From positions 1 to 11,919 of the forward strand of contig CALLKE010000129.1 in the NCBI GenBank assembly GCA_938008555.1: 11,919 nucleotides of DNA, in the 5' to 3' direction. Every line of letters starts with the position of its first letter. Position 1 is the first letter of the stretch. The DNA comes from an uncultured Pedobacter sp. (lineage in GTDB: Bacteria; Bacteroidota; Bacteroidia; Sphingobacteriales; Sphingobacteriaceae). The position numbers and the translations under genes were made by a program. Of this stretch, positions 1 through 7,854 are shown in pieces. The notes under the pieces are model-generated. The model was not told where the DNA came from. It searched no databases and saw only the letters and a list, made by a program, of their open reading frames with translations.

Positions 1-79
1 TTGTATAATTGTATAATTGTATAATTGTATAATTGTATAATTGTATAATTGTATAATTGTATAATTGTATAATTGTATA
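1..79. repeat. Tandem 8-bp array (TTGTATAA)9, putative partition site and parA operator/promoter
   Basis: Nine perfect head-to-tail copies of TTGTATAA fill positions 1-72, and a tenth partial copy (TTGTATA) ends on the first base of the parA ATG at 79. The true left limit lies outside the window. Each junction also spells TATAATTG, one base away from the Bacteroidota -7 promoter consensus TAnnTTTG, so the array could be promoter as well as binding site. Known systems pair a Walker ParA with a ribbon-helix-helix (RHH) protein that binds contiguous short direct repeats, such as the heptads bound by omega of pSM19035. Here an RHH gene follows parA, so I infer that the array is its operator and centromere. 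Confidence 0.75.
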
Positions 80-828
80 TGAAAACGATTAGCTTTATCA
101 ATCACAAAGGAGGAACAGGTAAAACAACATCTACAATCAACTTTGGGGCCGCATTGGCATTAATTGACAGGAAGGTACTTCTTATCGATTTTGATCCACA
201 ATCAAATTTAACACAGAGTTGCGGTGTGATCAATCCTGAAAAATCTGTTTATGATAGCATTAGTAAAAATATACCATTACCCATACTGAGCATTAAGACT
301 AATTTAGACTTAGTTCCATCCTCTCTTGATTTAGCAGGCATTGAATTAGAACTATCATCACGCATGGCCAGAGAGACATATTTAAAAAGATTATTATCTG
401 GACTAAAATCAAAATATGATTACATTTTAATCGATTGTCCTCCATCATTAGGCCTATTAACTATTAACGTTCTTGTAGCATCCGATCAGGTGTTAATTCC
501 GATGGAAGCAGAATATTTAGCTTTTAGAGGTGTTAACAGCATAATTGGTATAATTAACAGTGTTAAAGATCACTTCAACCCACAGTTGAATATCTCTGGA
601 GTATTTCTAACTAAGTATAATAATCAGAGAAAATTAACGCAAGAAATAGAACATAGTATCAATAAATATTTCGGGGATATGCTTCTAAAATCTAAAATCA
701 GAATTAATGTTTCTTTAGCTGAGAGCCAAGTATCTGGGGTGGATATTTTTCAATATGATGTGTCAAGTAACGGAGCAAAAGATTATCAATCCTTAGTAAC
801 CGAACTAGTAGAAAAAATGGTTGTTTAA
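79..828 (+). CDS. parA: ParA-family partition ATPase
   Basis: This is a 249-residue Walker-type ATPase of the ParA/MinD family, expected to bind the nucleoid and move plasmid copies apart through cycles of ATP-driven dimerisation. The deviant Walker A motif KGGTGKTT lies at residues 10-17. The A' motif LLIDFDPQ lies at about 34-41, and Walker B YILIDCPPS at about 115-123, with Asp119. The protein begins directly at the ATPase core and has no N-terminal helix-turn-helix, so regulation is probably left to its small DNA-binding partner, encoded 18 bases downstream. I chose ATG 79; the in-frame TTG at 73 lies inside the octamer array and adds only two residues. No Shine-Dalgarno site is possible because repeats run up to the start codon. 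The size is closer to Soj/ParA than to the shortest type Ib proteins. Confidence 0.95.
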   Translation: MKTISFINHKGGTGKTTSTINFGAALALIDRKVLLIDFDPQSNLTQSCGVINPEKSVYDSISKNIPLPILSIKTNLDLVPSSLDLAGIELELSSRMARETYLKRLLSGLKSKYDYILIDCPPSLGLLTINVLVASDQVLIPMEAEYLAFRGVNSIIGIINSVKDHFNPQLNISGVFLTKYNNQRKLTQEIEHSINKYFGDMLLKSKIRINVSLAESQVSGVDIFQYDVSSNGAKDYQSLVTELVEKMVV

Positions 829-846
829 CGTATCAAATTTAATGCA

Positions 847-1125
847 ATGCCAAAAAAGAATCTAAAAAATAATATAGAGGAAAATATTGATCATATAATG
901 GGAGTTAACCAATTATTTAGAACTGTGTCTGTGCCTACAGATAGCATAAATGAATCACAAAAAAATCTAAGCATAAGCCAAACAAATCAGATAAAACCAT
1001 TTAATATTAAATTACCTAGGCACGTACATAAACAAATAAAAAACTTGGCCACAGATACAGACAGAAGTATTAATGATCTCCTTTTAGAGGCGATAATGAG
1101 TTATTACAACATAAAAAGTATTTAA
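847..1125 (+). CDS. Small ribbon-helix-helix ParB-like partition/operator-binding protein
   Basis: This 92-residue protein follows parA by 18 bases on the same strand. The first half (about 1-50) is polar, rich in Asn, Ser and Lys, and probably disordered. In the type Ib partners I know, such an N-terminal tail contacts ParA. Residues about 53-90 fit an RHH/Arc-CopG fold: a short strand (FNIKLPRHV), a first helix (HKQIKNLATDTD), a turn, and a second helix beginning RSINDLLLEAI. The RHH call rests on this pattern and on position after parA, not on strong family similarity. The likely target is the TTGTATAA array in front of parA, giving both partition-complex formation and repression of the operon. 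It is too small to be a classical ParB with a CTPase domain. Confidence 0.7.
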   Translation: MPKKNLKNNIEENIDHIMGVNQLFRTVSVPTDSINESQKNLSISQTNQIKPFNIKLPRHVHKQIKNLATDTDRSINDLLLEAIMSYYNIKSI

Positions 1126-1201
1126 GTATTATAATATCTTGATGTGTTCTTAAATATTCTGATGCATTTACATGATACATGACCAATTTTACAACACACC
1201 T

Positions 1202-2058
1202 GGATAGTGTATAAAATGTATGACGGGTTTTTAGGAAAACCAGAGAGGACTGAATTTTGTGTTTATGCAAATAATCCAAAGATAGATTGCCCTCACTGTT
1301 TGAGTGCAAGGGTGACAAAAAGAGTGGATCACAGAACTACTTGTGCAGATCATGTGGGAAACAATTTCAGGATGCATATCTGTACTGGCGTTCTGAAAAG
1401 AAGAGTAAAGTACTAGTTACTAGAATGTTAAAACGAGATTCTGGTATCAGAGATACCGCCGATATTTTGAGAATTAGTACTGGTTGTGTACTTCGAGTAT
1501 TACTCTCTTTCATGAATATTGAACTACGGCCCAAATACCAAAGTTATCATCGTGTACAAGTAGACGAACTTTACAGTTCTGTCGGTACCAAGAAAAAGAA
1601 GGTGTGGATTTTGTACGCCTACTGTGCTCAAACAAAGGAAATACTACTGGCCTTAAAATAGAAGCATAAAAACGGTAAAAGACTTATTCAAACGAATGAA
1701 AAATATTAAAGTAGACTTCTGCTGCACGGACGCTTGGAGCGCTTTTAAAGAAGCATTCCCTTCCGATAAACACCTGGTTGTAAAGAGGTTTACCCAAGCC
1801 AATGAAAGAGCAAATACCTCTCTAATAAATACTTGCAAAATATTAATCAGAAGAACAACCGCCTTTTATAAGAAGCTTACTAATCACTGGTATGCCGTCA
1901 AACTAGTCATGGGCACTAGAAATTTTAAACTATTATACATTTAAAAAACACAACCCAAGCGTTTATATAGATCCTTTGCTATTTTTCTGCTTCTTTTACC
2001 CACATTTAGTTCATATTTAATCAATTTGAACACAACTTGTACTTGGTGATACACTTTA
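1202..2058 (+). mobile_element. Decayed IS1-family insertion sequence
   Basis: The left end at about 1202 (GGATAGTGTATAAAATGTAT) resembles the terminal repeat of the MITE at 9286, with one gap and a few changes. It is followed by an IS1-type transposase reading frame, now broken. The right end is less certain. A GATACACT motif at about 2046-2053, with TACTT just before it, resembles the right terminal repeat (TTTAGATACACTACC in the MITE) and would give an element of about 857 bp. A better terminal repeat lies at 2311, but it belongs to an inverted second copy. I could not identify a target duplication. The element is almost certainly immobile by its own means. Confidence 0.75.
1216..1944 (+). 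pseudogene. IS1-family transposase (InsA/InsB type), two frameshifts
   Basis: Three reading-frame pieces together spell one IS1 transposase. Piece one (start near 1216 or GTG 1207, to about 1317) carries the first half of the zinc ribbon, IDCPHC. Piece two (about 1317-1658) carries NYLCRSCGKQF, the InsA-type helix-turn-helix region and VQVDELY. Piece three (about 1657-1944) carries CCTDAW and KRFTQANER. The catalytic triad survives: Asp at 1563-1565, Asp at 1729-1731 and Glu at 1804-1806. The second Asp-to-Glu spacing of 25 residues equals that of E. coli InsB as I recall it. The first break fits loss of one A in the A5 run at 1317-1321. The second fits gain of one A in the A4 run at 1655-1658, which brings in a TAG at 1659. 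Translation as a single protein is not possible without recoding. Confidence 0.85.
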
Positions 2059-2089
2059 TGTTTTACTAAAAATTGAGATGAGTTTAGAA

Positions 2090-2311
2090 AAACACATGGT
2101 ACGCAGTTCCTTTAGTATAAATACTCTTCTTGAAAATATTTATCGCACCTTCAATATTGATACGTTTGTCTTATATACTTTTTCGATCATCTTTATCACT
2201 TCTGTCCATAAACAATGAGGGCTATGTAAACTTTATTTGGTAGCATAAACACAAATTCCTCGTTTGCTGTTTTCCAAAAAACTATTCACCATATGTTTTA
2301 GATACACTGCC
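2090..2311 (-). mobile_element. Inverted left-end fragment of a second, more decayed IS1-family copy
   Basis: Read on the minus strand from 2311, the sequence starts GGCAGTGTATCTAAAACATA and continues with GGAAAAC, then ATTTGTGTTTATGC and CCCTCATTGTTTA. The same blocks occur in the same order at 1202-1302 on the plus strand. In translation, ICVYATK-stop-SLHSPHC corresponds to FCVYANNPKIDCPHC of the first copy. Similarity fades beyond about 2190 but seems to continue weakly to about 2090, in the helix-turn-helix region. An in-frame stop shows it is dead. The block 1202-2311 is therefore two IS1-type copies facing each other, with left ends outward. Confidence 0.7.
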
Positions 2312-2670
2312 ATTTATTTTTTAGACAAAAACTAACAATTTGTATAAAAAAGAATCACGCTCAGGAATCTTTCTCTCTACATTTAAACTTCAATCAATTA
2401 TATAATATCAAATGATTGATTATGTTGACATTATATAATTATATATAATTACATAAAGAATATTTTATGATCATACATACGATCAATAATCTAGATTGAT
2501 TGTTATTAGGAATAATATTACATTTGTCAAGTGTGGTTGGGAATGATGGTCGTTATTTATCAGAAAATCAGCATGATGGATGCTCTACATGAATAATAGC
2601 GGTACTATTTAGCAGGATAATACTAAATATTTATCAATAAAGAGATGGTTTTTAAATTAAAACACCTGTT
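2312..2670. other. Gene-less leader before the envelope operon
   Basis: No convincing gene is present here. The segment is very AT-rich, especially 2400-2470, and must hold the promoter of the three-gene operon unless transcription starts further upstream. I see no clean match to the Bacteroidota promoter consensus. One small inverted repeat, ATCAAT at 2482-2487 and ATTGAT at 2495-2500 around a central AATCTAG, is a weak operator candidate. Several short reading frames, such as the one from about 2543 to 2597, have no recognisable content. Confidence 0.5.
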
Positions 2671-3579
2671 ATGAGAAAAAGTATCATCGTATTTATCGTG
2701 TCCATTCCTTTATTTTACTCGGTAACAAAGGCACAGCAACAACCTCTTTATTCACAATATGTGTTTAATGGCGTAGTTATTAATCCCGCACAAATGTCGA
2801 TGGAAAGTGAATACAGTAATGTTACCCTAATGAATAGGCAACAGTGGGTCGGAATACCAGGAGCACCAAAGACTACAACACTAACCTTTAGTACACCCAT
2901 TAATGCAACCAAGACGAGTATTGGTTTGTTAGCTGTACAAGATCAAGCTGGCGTTAACACCCAAACAGAAGTTAATTTATTATTATCTCAAAGTATCAAC
3001 TTAGCAGAAAATGCGTATTTGGCTGTTGGTGCCTCTGTTGGGCTAAATGTTTTTAAAGAAGAGGATTTACTCCTTAACGCATCAAATGATCCTCTTTTTA
3101 ATAAAAACATCACCACAACTAGCGGAGATGTAGGTTTCGGCTTAGTTTTCTTTACAGATCGTTTTTTTATTGGAGCCTCTGCTCCTTCTTTCAGACAACT
3201 TACATTGAAAACCACAGCTTATGATGTCGCTGGGGTTGCCCATTACTACCTCAGTTCAGGATATTTGTTTGACCTCACACCTATGTTAAAATTCAAACCA
3301 ACTGCTCTTCTAAAGAAGGTAGGTCCTGGCCCTATACAAGGAGAAGCAACAGCTAGCTTTTTGCTTAATAATGTTATTTGGCTAGGTGTAGGGTGGAGAC
3401 AAGCAGAATCTATCATTGGAATAGCACAATTTCAATTGACTAACAGCATAAAGTTGAGCTATTCATATGATTATGTTACACAAAAAGAGCTTCAAACTAT
3501 TCAGCAAGGATCTCATGAAATATCCTTAAGTTTTAGATTTGGTAGTAAAGGGCGTATTGTTTCACCTTCTTATTTTTAA
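2671..3579 (+). CDS. Type IX secretion PorP/SprF-family outer-membrane protein
   Basis: This 302-residue protein belongs to the PorP/SprF family, the outer-membrane partners of T9SS substrates. SprF of Flavobacterium johnsoniae is needed to export the adhesin SprB. A signal peptide covers residues 1 to about 21 (basic start, hydrophobic core, cleavage after VTKA). The mature start QQQPLYSQYVFNG, then INPAQ, is the family hallmark. The rest alternates short hydrophobic strands and turns, as in a beta barrel, and ends SHEISLSFRFG, a typical last strand. Length is normal for the family. It is the first gene of a tight operon, with the next start 5 bases after its stop. Family members usually sit beside the gene whose product they help export, so the two downstream products are the obvious partners. 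I give no symbol because genomes carry many paralogues of porP and sprF. Confidence 0.92.
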   Translation: MRKSIIVFIVSIPLFYSVTKAQQQPLYSQYVFNGVVINPAQMSMESEYSNVTLMNRQQWVGIPGAPKTTTLTFSTPINATKTSIGLLAVQDQAGVNTQTEVNLLLSQSINLAENAYLAVGASVGLNVFKEEDLLLNASNDPLFNKNITTTSGDVGFGLVFFTDRFFIGASAPSFRQLTLKTTAYDVAGVAHYYLSSGYLFDLTPMLKFKPTALLKKVGPGPIQGEATASFLLNNVIWLGVGWRQAESIIGIAQFQLTNSIKLSYSYDYVTQKELQTIQQGSHEISLSFRFGSKGRIVSPSYF

Positions 3580-3584
3580 AATAA

Positions 3585-5408
3585 ATGAAAAGAAGTCTAT
3601 CAATAATATTCATTTTGGTATCGTGCCACATTGTTTTACCCTACGAATCTTATGCTCAATCAAATAAAAAAGATTTGGGTCGTGATTACGATCGAGCCGA
3701 GCACTGGGTCAATATTCAAGAGTACGAAAAAGCAAAACGTCCTTTGGAGCGAGCTATAACCGATCAGAATACCAGTCCCAAAAAAGTCTTTTATTGTAAA
3801 TTATTACTTGCCCAAATTTATAGTGAGGGTCGAGAGCTTGGTAAATCGTTAGAGTTATACAACAGTGTATCTAGTGATAAGGACTACGATATGCCAGCCG
3901 ATCACGTATGTAGATATTTAGACTTATTACGACGTAGTGGTTTCATATCAAGAGCAATAGAAGTCGCAAAAAGATATCATTCTGATCTTAGTTTAAATGA
4001 CAGATTTGTAAACATTGAATCTGCTCTAAATTCATATTATCAATACTACCAAAATCAGAAATCAGGAAAATATATTGAAGTATCAGCTGTACGGACTCCA
4101 AATGATTTGGAAAATAGTTATGCATATGGTATTATTCCATATGGATCCGATTACTTGCTATTAATGAATAGATATAACTATAGTGACGTACAATCATTCT
4201 ACACCAATTCTAAGATTATTCTTTTATCAAAAAAGAGTAATCCCAATAATACAAGCTCATCATTCAGTGATCTTGGTGGATTTGTACAACAAGGTCCAGC
4301 TACATTTTTAAACAATAATAAAACAGTCATTTTTACAGCAAATCAGTATAATAAATATAATACGGGTAATCGTCCTTATGCGAGTGTTAACAGATTACAA
4401 TTGTATTCATCCACGCAGAAGAAAAATGGCAAATGGAGTCGACCTGTCAATATATCTGGCTCTTTTACAAGAAAAGCTAGCAATTACTCTTTTATGGATC
4501 CATCAGTAGATCCTGTAGGCAAACAGCTATATTTTGCATCTGATATGCAAGGAGGATTTGGAGGGATGGATATTTACTATTGTAATTACGATGAAAAACA
4601 TAAAAAATGGGGAACTCCCATTAATATGGGATATCAAGTAAATACGAATGGTGATGAGTTAGCCCCATACGTTAAAAATGATACGCTATTATTTTCGTCC
4701 AATGGATTACTTGGTTTTGGAGATCAGGATATTTACTTAAAAAAGATATCTGCCACAAATGATCCCGCTGTGCATCTACCATACCCGGTTAATACTCAGT
4801 TTAAAGACACTAACCCAATGTTTGACTCCAGGACTAGTACTCTTTTCTTCTCATCAGATAGAAATAGTCAAAAAACAGGGTATATTCTAGATCAGGTTTA
4901 CTCACTAGTATCAGGTTTACCAGAGTTAATAGCTAATGGTGGTCAACTTAAATCTGAAGAAAAACCAATTCAAAAAGATACCACAGGAACCGATCAAATC
5001 AAAGATCTCGTTGCTGATAAAACAAAGCCAAGTATGCGAGATACAATGGATATCATCCATTTTGAGTTCAATAAATATGTTATCAGAAAAGACCAATACT
5101 CCAGATTAGACAGTATATACTCTAGCTTTATCTCTAATCCAAATAAATCGACCATAGCAGTCGATGGACATACCGATATCACAGGAACAGAAAGGTATAA
5201 CTTGACACTCTCTGAAATGAGGGCAAAAAGCGTAATGGATTATCTGATGAAGAAAGGCATTCCAAAGAGTGTTTTTGATGTACAATGGTTTGGATTTAGT
5301 AGACCAATTGCCACATGTGATCGATATAAAGAAACAGATAAGAGATGCCAAGAAGTAAATGCGTTAAATCGTAGGTGTGAGGTATATTTAAAAAGAATAA
5401 ATAAATAA
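3585..5408 (+). CDS. PorE-like envelope protein: TPR + PD40 propeller + OmpA peptidoglycan-binding domain
   Basis: This is a 607-residue exported protein. The signal peptide is about 1-25 (ending ESYAQ). Helical TPR-like repeats occupy about 30-140. PD40/WD40-like beta-propeller blades run from about 150 to 435, with typical strings such as LYFASDMQGGFGGMDIYY and TLFFSSDR. After a charged linker, an OmpA C-terminal domain covers about 484-605. It shows VDGHTDITG, NLTLSEMRAKSV (the Asp and Arg that normally hold peptidoglycan diaminopimelate) and the Bacteroidota Cys pair in CDRYKETDKRC. The order matches PorE of Porphyromonas gingivalis, a T9SS protein anchored to peptidoglycan, but the carboxypeptidase-regulatory domain PorE carries between propeller and OmpA is absent. 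It lies 5 bases after the PorP-like gene and 4 before the next. I infer that it ties the PorP barrel or its cargo to the cell wall. Confidence 0.85.
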   Translation: MKRSLSIIFILVSCHIVLPYESYAQSNKKDLGRDYDRAEHWVNIQEYEKAKRPLERAITDQNTSPKKVFYCKLLLAQIYSEGRELGKSLELYNSVSSDKDYDMPADHVCRYLDLLRRSGFISRAIEVAKRYHSDLSLNDRFVNIESALNSYYQYYQNQKSGKYIEVSAVRTPNDLENSYAYGIIPYGSDYLLLMNRYNYSDVQSFYTNSKIILLSKKSNPNNTSSSFSDLGGFVQQGPATFLNNNKTVIFTANQYNKYNTGNRPYASVNRLQLYSSTQKKNGKWSRPVNISGSFTRKASNYSFMDPSVDPVGKQLYFASDMQGGFGGMDIYYCNYDEKHKKWGTPINMGYQVNTNGDELAPYVKNDTLLFSSNGLLGFGDQDIYLKKISATNDPAVHLPYPVNTQFKDTNPMFDSRTSTLFFSSDRNSQKTGYILDQVYSLVSGLPELIANGGQLKSEEKPIQKDTTGTDQIKDLVADKTKPSMRDTMDIIHFEFNKYVIRKDQYSRLDSIYSSFISNPNKSTIAVDGHTDITGTERYNLTLSEMRAKSVMDYLMKKGIPKSVFDVQWFGFSRPIATCDRYKETDKRCQEVNALNRRCEVYLKRINK

Positions 5409-5412
5409 AACA

Positions 5413-7854
5413 ATGAAAAAAATACTACCTGTCGTTATTGGCCTCTACTTAGCTAACGCAAGCTATGGTCAAGAAATGCCTTCCGTTTTTAATAAAAGTT
5501 TATCACTAAATAGTGACCAGCTAGAAAAAGTTGAGCCACTATCTAACGGTGACTTAATGATTATCGGAGGAGGCTCAAAATCTTATTTTGCTAGATTGAG
5601 TGCTGACGGAAAAACAGTATTTGAAAGAAAAGGTGACGGCAAAGATGCTGCGATGTCTTATAATGACATGGTTATTACAAGTGATGGATCTGCATTAGTT
5701 GTTGGAGGAGGAAATAGAGTTAATGGCGCTGGCCGTATCAGCCTCTTTAATAATAAAGGAATATTAATTTTTGATAAGGTATTTGGCAAAAACTCTGGAG
5801 GATACTTTACAAAAGTAAAACAAGATCGCGCTGGTAACTTTGTAGCTGTTGGCATAGATGGAAGTAGTCCATCTAGAGCAAGGATAACGAAGATAAGCAT
5901 AAAAGGAGATATCCTATTTGACAAGTTATTCAGAGAAAGTACTGTTTTTTCTGATCTATTGATAGATGATGACGATAGTTTTATTGCTATTGGAGGGGAC
6001 GTAGGTGATTCTAGAGGTCACGGACTATTAGTTAAATTAACATCAACTGGCGATAAAGTATATGAAATAAACTCTGGGAATGGTGGATATAGCTATACAC
6101 AAGGCACCCTCATGGATGATGGCAGCCTTTTGGCAATAGGTGGGGGGATATATGGCACAGGGAACCCGTGTCGTGCAACTAGAGTTAGAGTAGATGGACA
6201 AGTCATTTTTGATAAAACATATAGCACTGTAGATAGTAAATTTACCTCAATGGGTATAGACTCTCAAGGCTATATTTTATTGTCTTCGGAAGAATTTGAT
6301 AGGGGTCGTATTATTAAACTTAGACCAGATGGAACAATTGTATTTAATAAAGAAACAACCTCTCCTATTCTTGATTTAAAAGTCAATTCAGTAAATCAAA
6401 CTATAGCAATAGGCTCTAAAAATAACTCATATGAGTTACTAAAACTATCTGTAGATGGTAAGGTGCTTTTTGATGTCCCATCCACTGGCACCTCACTAAA
6501 AAAACTGCTTTTATCAGAAGATGGGAAAATATACACAACATCTGATAAATCTTGTAGGATTTTAAAATTTGATGACATTACTGGTGATCTAATCTTTGAT
6601 AAAGAATATGGTAAAATGAATGGTGAGTCATCATTTGTTGCTATCGCAAATCTACCCTCTGGAGAAATAGTTGCCATTGGTGGTGGAAAAGGAGACGGGA
6701 ATAGAATTACTAAAATAAGCCACGGCGCAAGCATTAATGATATAACAGTATTAGAGCCCCTTAATGGAACTAGCATAGCCAGAGTAACTGTCTCTTTGAC
6801 TGGCTTTTTATTGGAAAATGGAATACGTAAACCAGTAACGATATCTTATAAATCACTATTTAACAACAAAATAGATAGTGGTGATATAACTCCAATTGAC
6901 GGTGTTTTATCATTTATACCATCTGACTTTTCACAAGGAGAAACCATCGCAAGAACAATTGAATTACCAATTCATAGCGACCAAATACTAGAAGGCACAG
7001 AAAAAGTCTCAATAGAAATATCTGATGCTAAAAATACTCATATATCAAAAGATACTGGGATCGTAACCATAGAAGAATCAGAAGCTGTGATACGTTTTGT
7101 TTCTGGGTCAGATGCTATAGAGGGAAAGTCTATAGGATATACTATTGGTTTGTTTAAATCGGATGGAACAACTCTCACAAATAAAACAGGATCTCCTATA
7201 AAAGCCAGTTACAGATTTGGATTTGGTTCCGCAGTTCCTAATATTGACTTTGATGCTAATACTAAAACCCCATTGGTAATTAACGACGGTGAGTCTACTG
7301 GTAATATTCTTGTAAAAACAAATGAAGACTCCTACTATAAGGATGCACTGTCTGTTCAACTTGTATTATTTGATATAAGCTGTGCTAAGACTACAGTAGT
7401 TGAATTTCTTGGTAACTCGAAAACACTTTCAGCGACCCAATATATAAATGACATAGGTGCTGAAGTACAAATTTCAAAAATATCTGATCATAATAGAACA
7501 GGAGAAAATGCTTCGAGTATGTTCAAGATATCTTTAATAAAAGCCTCAGATGGGTCTATTGTAACGAACTGTTCTGGTGGGGATATACAAGTGAAGTTTG
7601 CTATAGATTCAAGTAGTACAGCTGTAATGAATAAAGATTTTGTAATTATAAATAGTGGAGGTGTTTCTATCGCTGGTGGATGTGGTGGAAGAGAAGCTGA
7701 TATTAAAGTTATTTGTATCCCTGATAGTTCAGCAACAGCAAACACGTCTGTTGTATTGAATATAACTAAAGTTACAGGTCCATCATCTGGTGGGCCATTA
7801 AATATCTCATCTAAAAGAAAAGCAACGGCACTATTGTTAGCCGGGAATAAATAA
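5413..7854 (+). CDS. Large secreted protein: eight-bladed beta-propeller plus about three Calx-beta-like domains
   Basis: This 813-residue protein has a signal peptide (about 1-20, cleavage after NASYGQ). Residues about 44-437 are eight and a half repeats of 42-50 residues with the pattern dG-x-hhhhGG, then a strand ending in dGxhhFDK, for example SLLAIGGG and GQVIFDK. The extra half repeat at the end (GEIVAIGGG) suggests a closed eight-bladed propeller. Residues about 438-560, 561-680 and 681-805 look like Calx-beta-type beta-sandwiches, with acidic stretches such as LEGTEKVSIEI. Such domains are common in bacterial surface adhesins and can bind calcium. The C-terminus (ISSKRKATALLLAGNK) shows neither a type A nor a type B T9SS signal domain that I can recognise. 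As last gene of the PorP operon it is the likely export cargo. It could instead be a shortened descendant of a longer adhesin. Confidence 0.8.
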   Translation: MKKILPVVIGLYLANASYGQEMPSVFNKSLSLNSDQLEKVEPLSNGDLMIIGGGSKSYFARLSADGKTVFERKGDGKDAAMSYNDMVITSDGSALVVGGGNRVNGAGRISLFNNKGILIFDKVFGKNSGGYFTKVKQDRAGNFVAVGIDGSSPSRARITKISIKGDILFDKLFRESTVFSDLLIDDDDSFIAIGGDVGDSRGHGLLVKLTSTGDKVYEINSGNGGYSYTQGTLMDDGSLLAIGGGIYGTGNPCRATRVRVDGQVIFDKTYSTVDSKFTSMGIDSQGYILLSSEEFDRGRIIKLRPDGTIVFNKETTSPILDLKVNSVNQTIAIGSKNNSYELLKLSVDGKVLFDVPSTGTSLKKLLLSEDGKIYTTSDKSCRILKFDDITGDLIFDKEYGKMNGESSFVAIANLPSGEIVAIGGGKGDGNRITKISHGASINDITVLEPLNGTSIARVTVSLTGFLLENGIRKPVTISYKSLFNNKIDSGDITPIDGVLSFIPSDFSQGETIARTIELPIHSDQILEGTEKVSIEISDAKNTHISKDTGIVTIEESEAVIRFVSGSDAIEGKSIGYTIGLFKSDGTTLTNKTGSPIKASYRFGFGSAVPNIDFDANTKTPLVINDGESTGNILVKTNEDSYYKDALSVQLVLFDISCAKTTVVEFLGNSKTLSATQYINDIGAEVQISKISDHNRTGENASSMFKISLIKASDGSIVTNCSGGDIQVKFAIDSSSTAVMNKDFVIINSGGVSIAGGCGGREADIKVICIPDSSATANTSVVLNITKVTGPSSGGPLNISSKRKATALLLAGNK

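Noticed and set aside
1..79. CRISPR array or iteron set for the tandem octamers
   Set aside because: The units are contiguous with no spacers, and do not share the iteron core CAGGTTTTATAAGTC, so neither label fits.
1070..1318. 82-codon minus-strand frame
   Set aside because: It spans the end of the parB-like gene, the IS1 terminal repeat and the start of the transposase, so it cannot be an evolved gene unit.
1317..1661. Programmed frameshifting to express the whole IS1 transposase
   Set aside because: The first break fits -1 slippage, but the second needs +1, lies inside the catalytic domain and has no known IS1 precedent. Decay is simpler.
2482..2500. ATCAAT/ATTGAT inverted repeat as the operator of the envelope operon
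   Set aside because: Six-base arms in very AT-rich DNA are common, and there is no match to the 10-bp repeat before the response regulator, so I kept it only as a remark.
6396..6776. 126-codon minus-strand frame inside the propeller gene
   Set aside because: It is an antisense shadow of the repeat-bearing gene, and the peptide is rich in Pro/Ser from antisense Gly/Asp codons.
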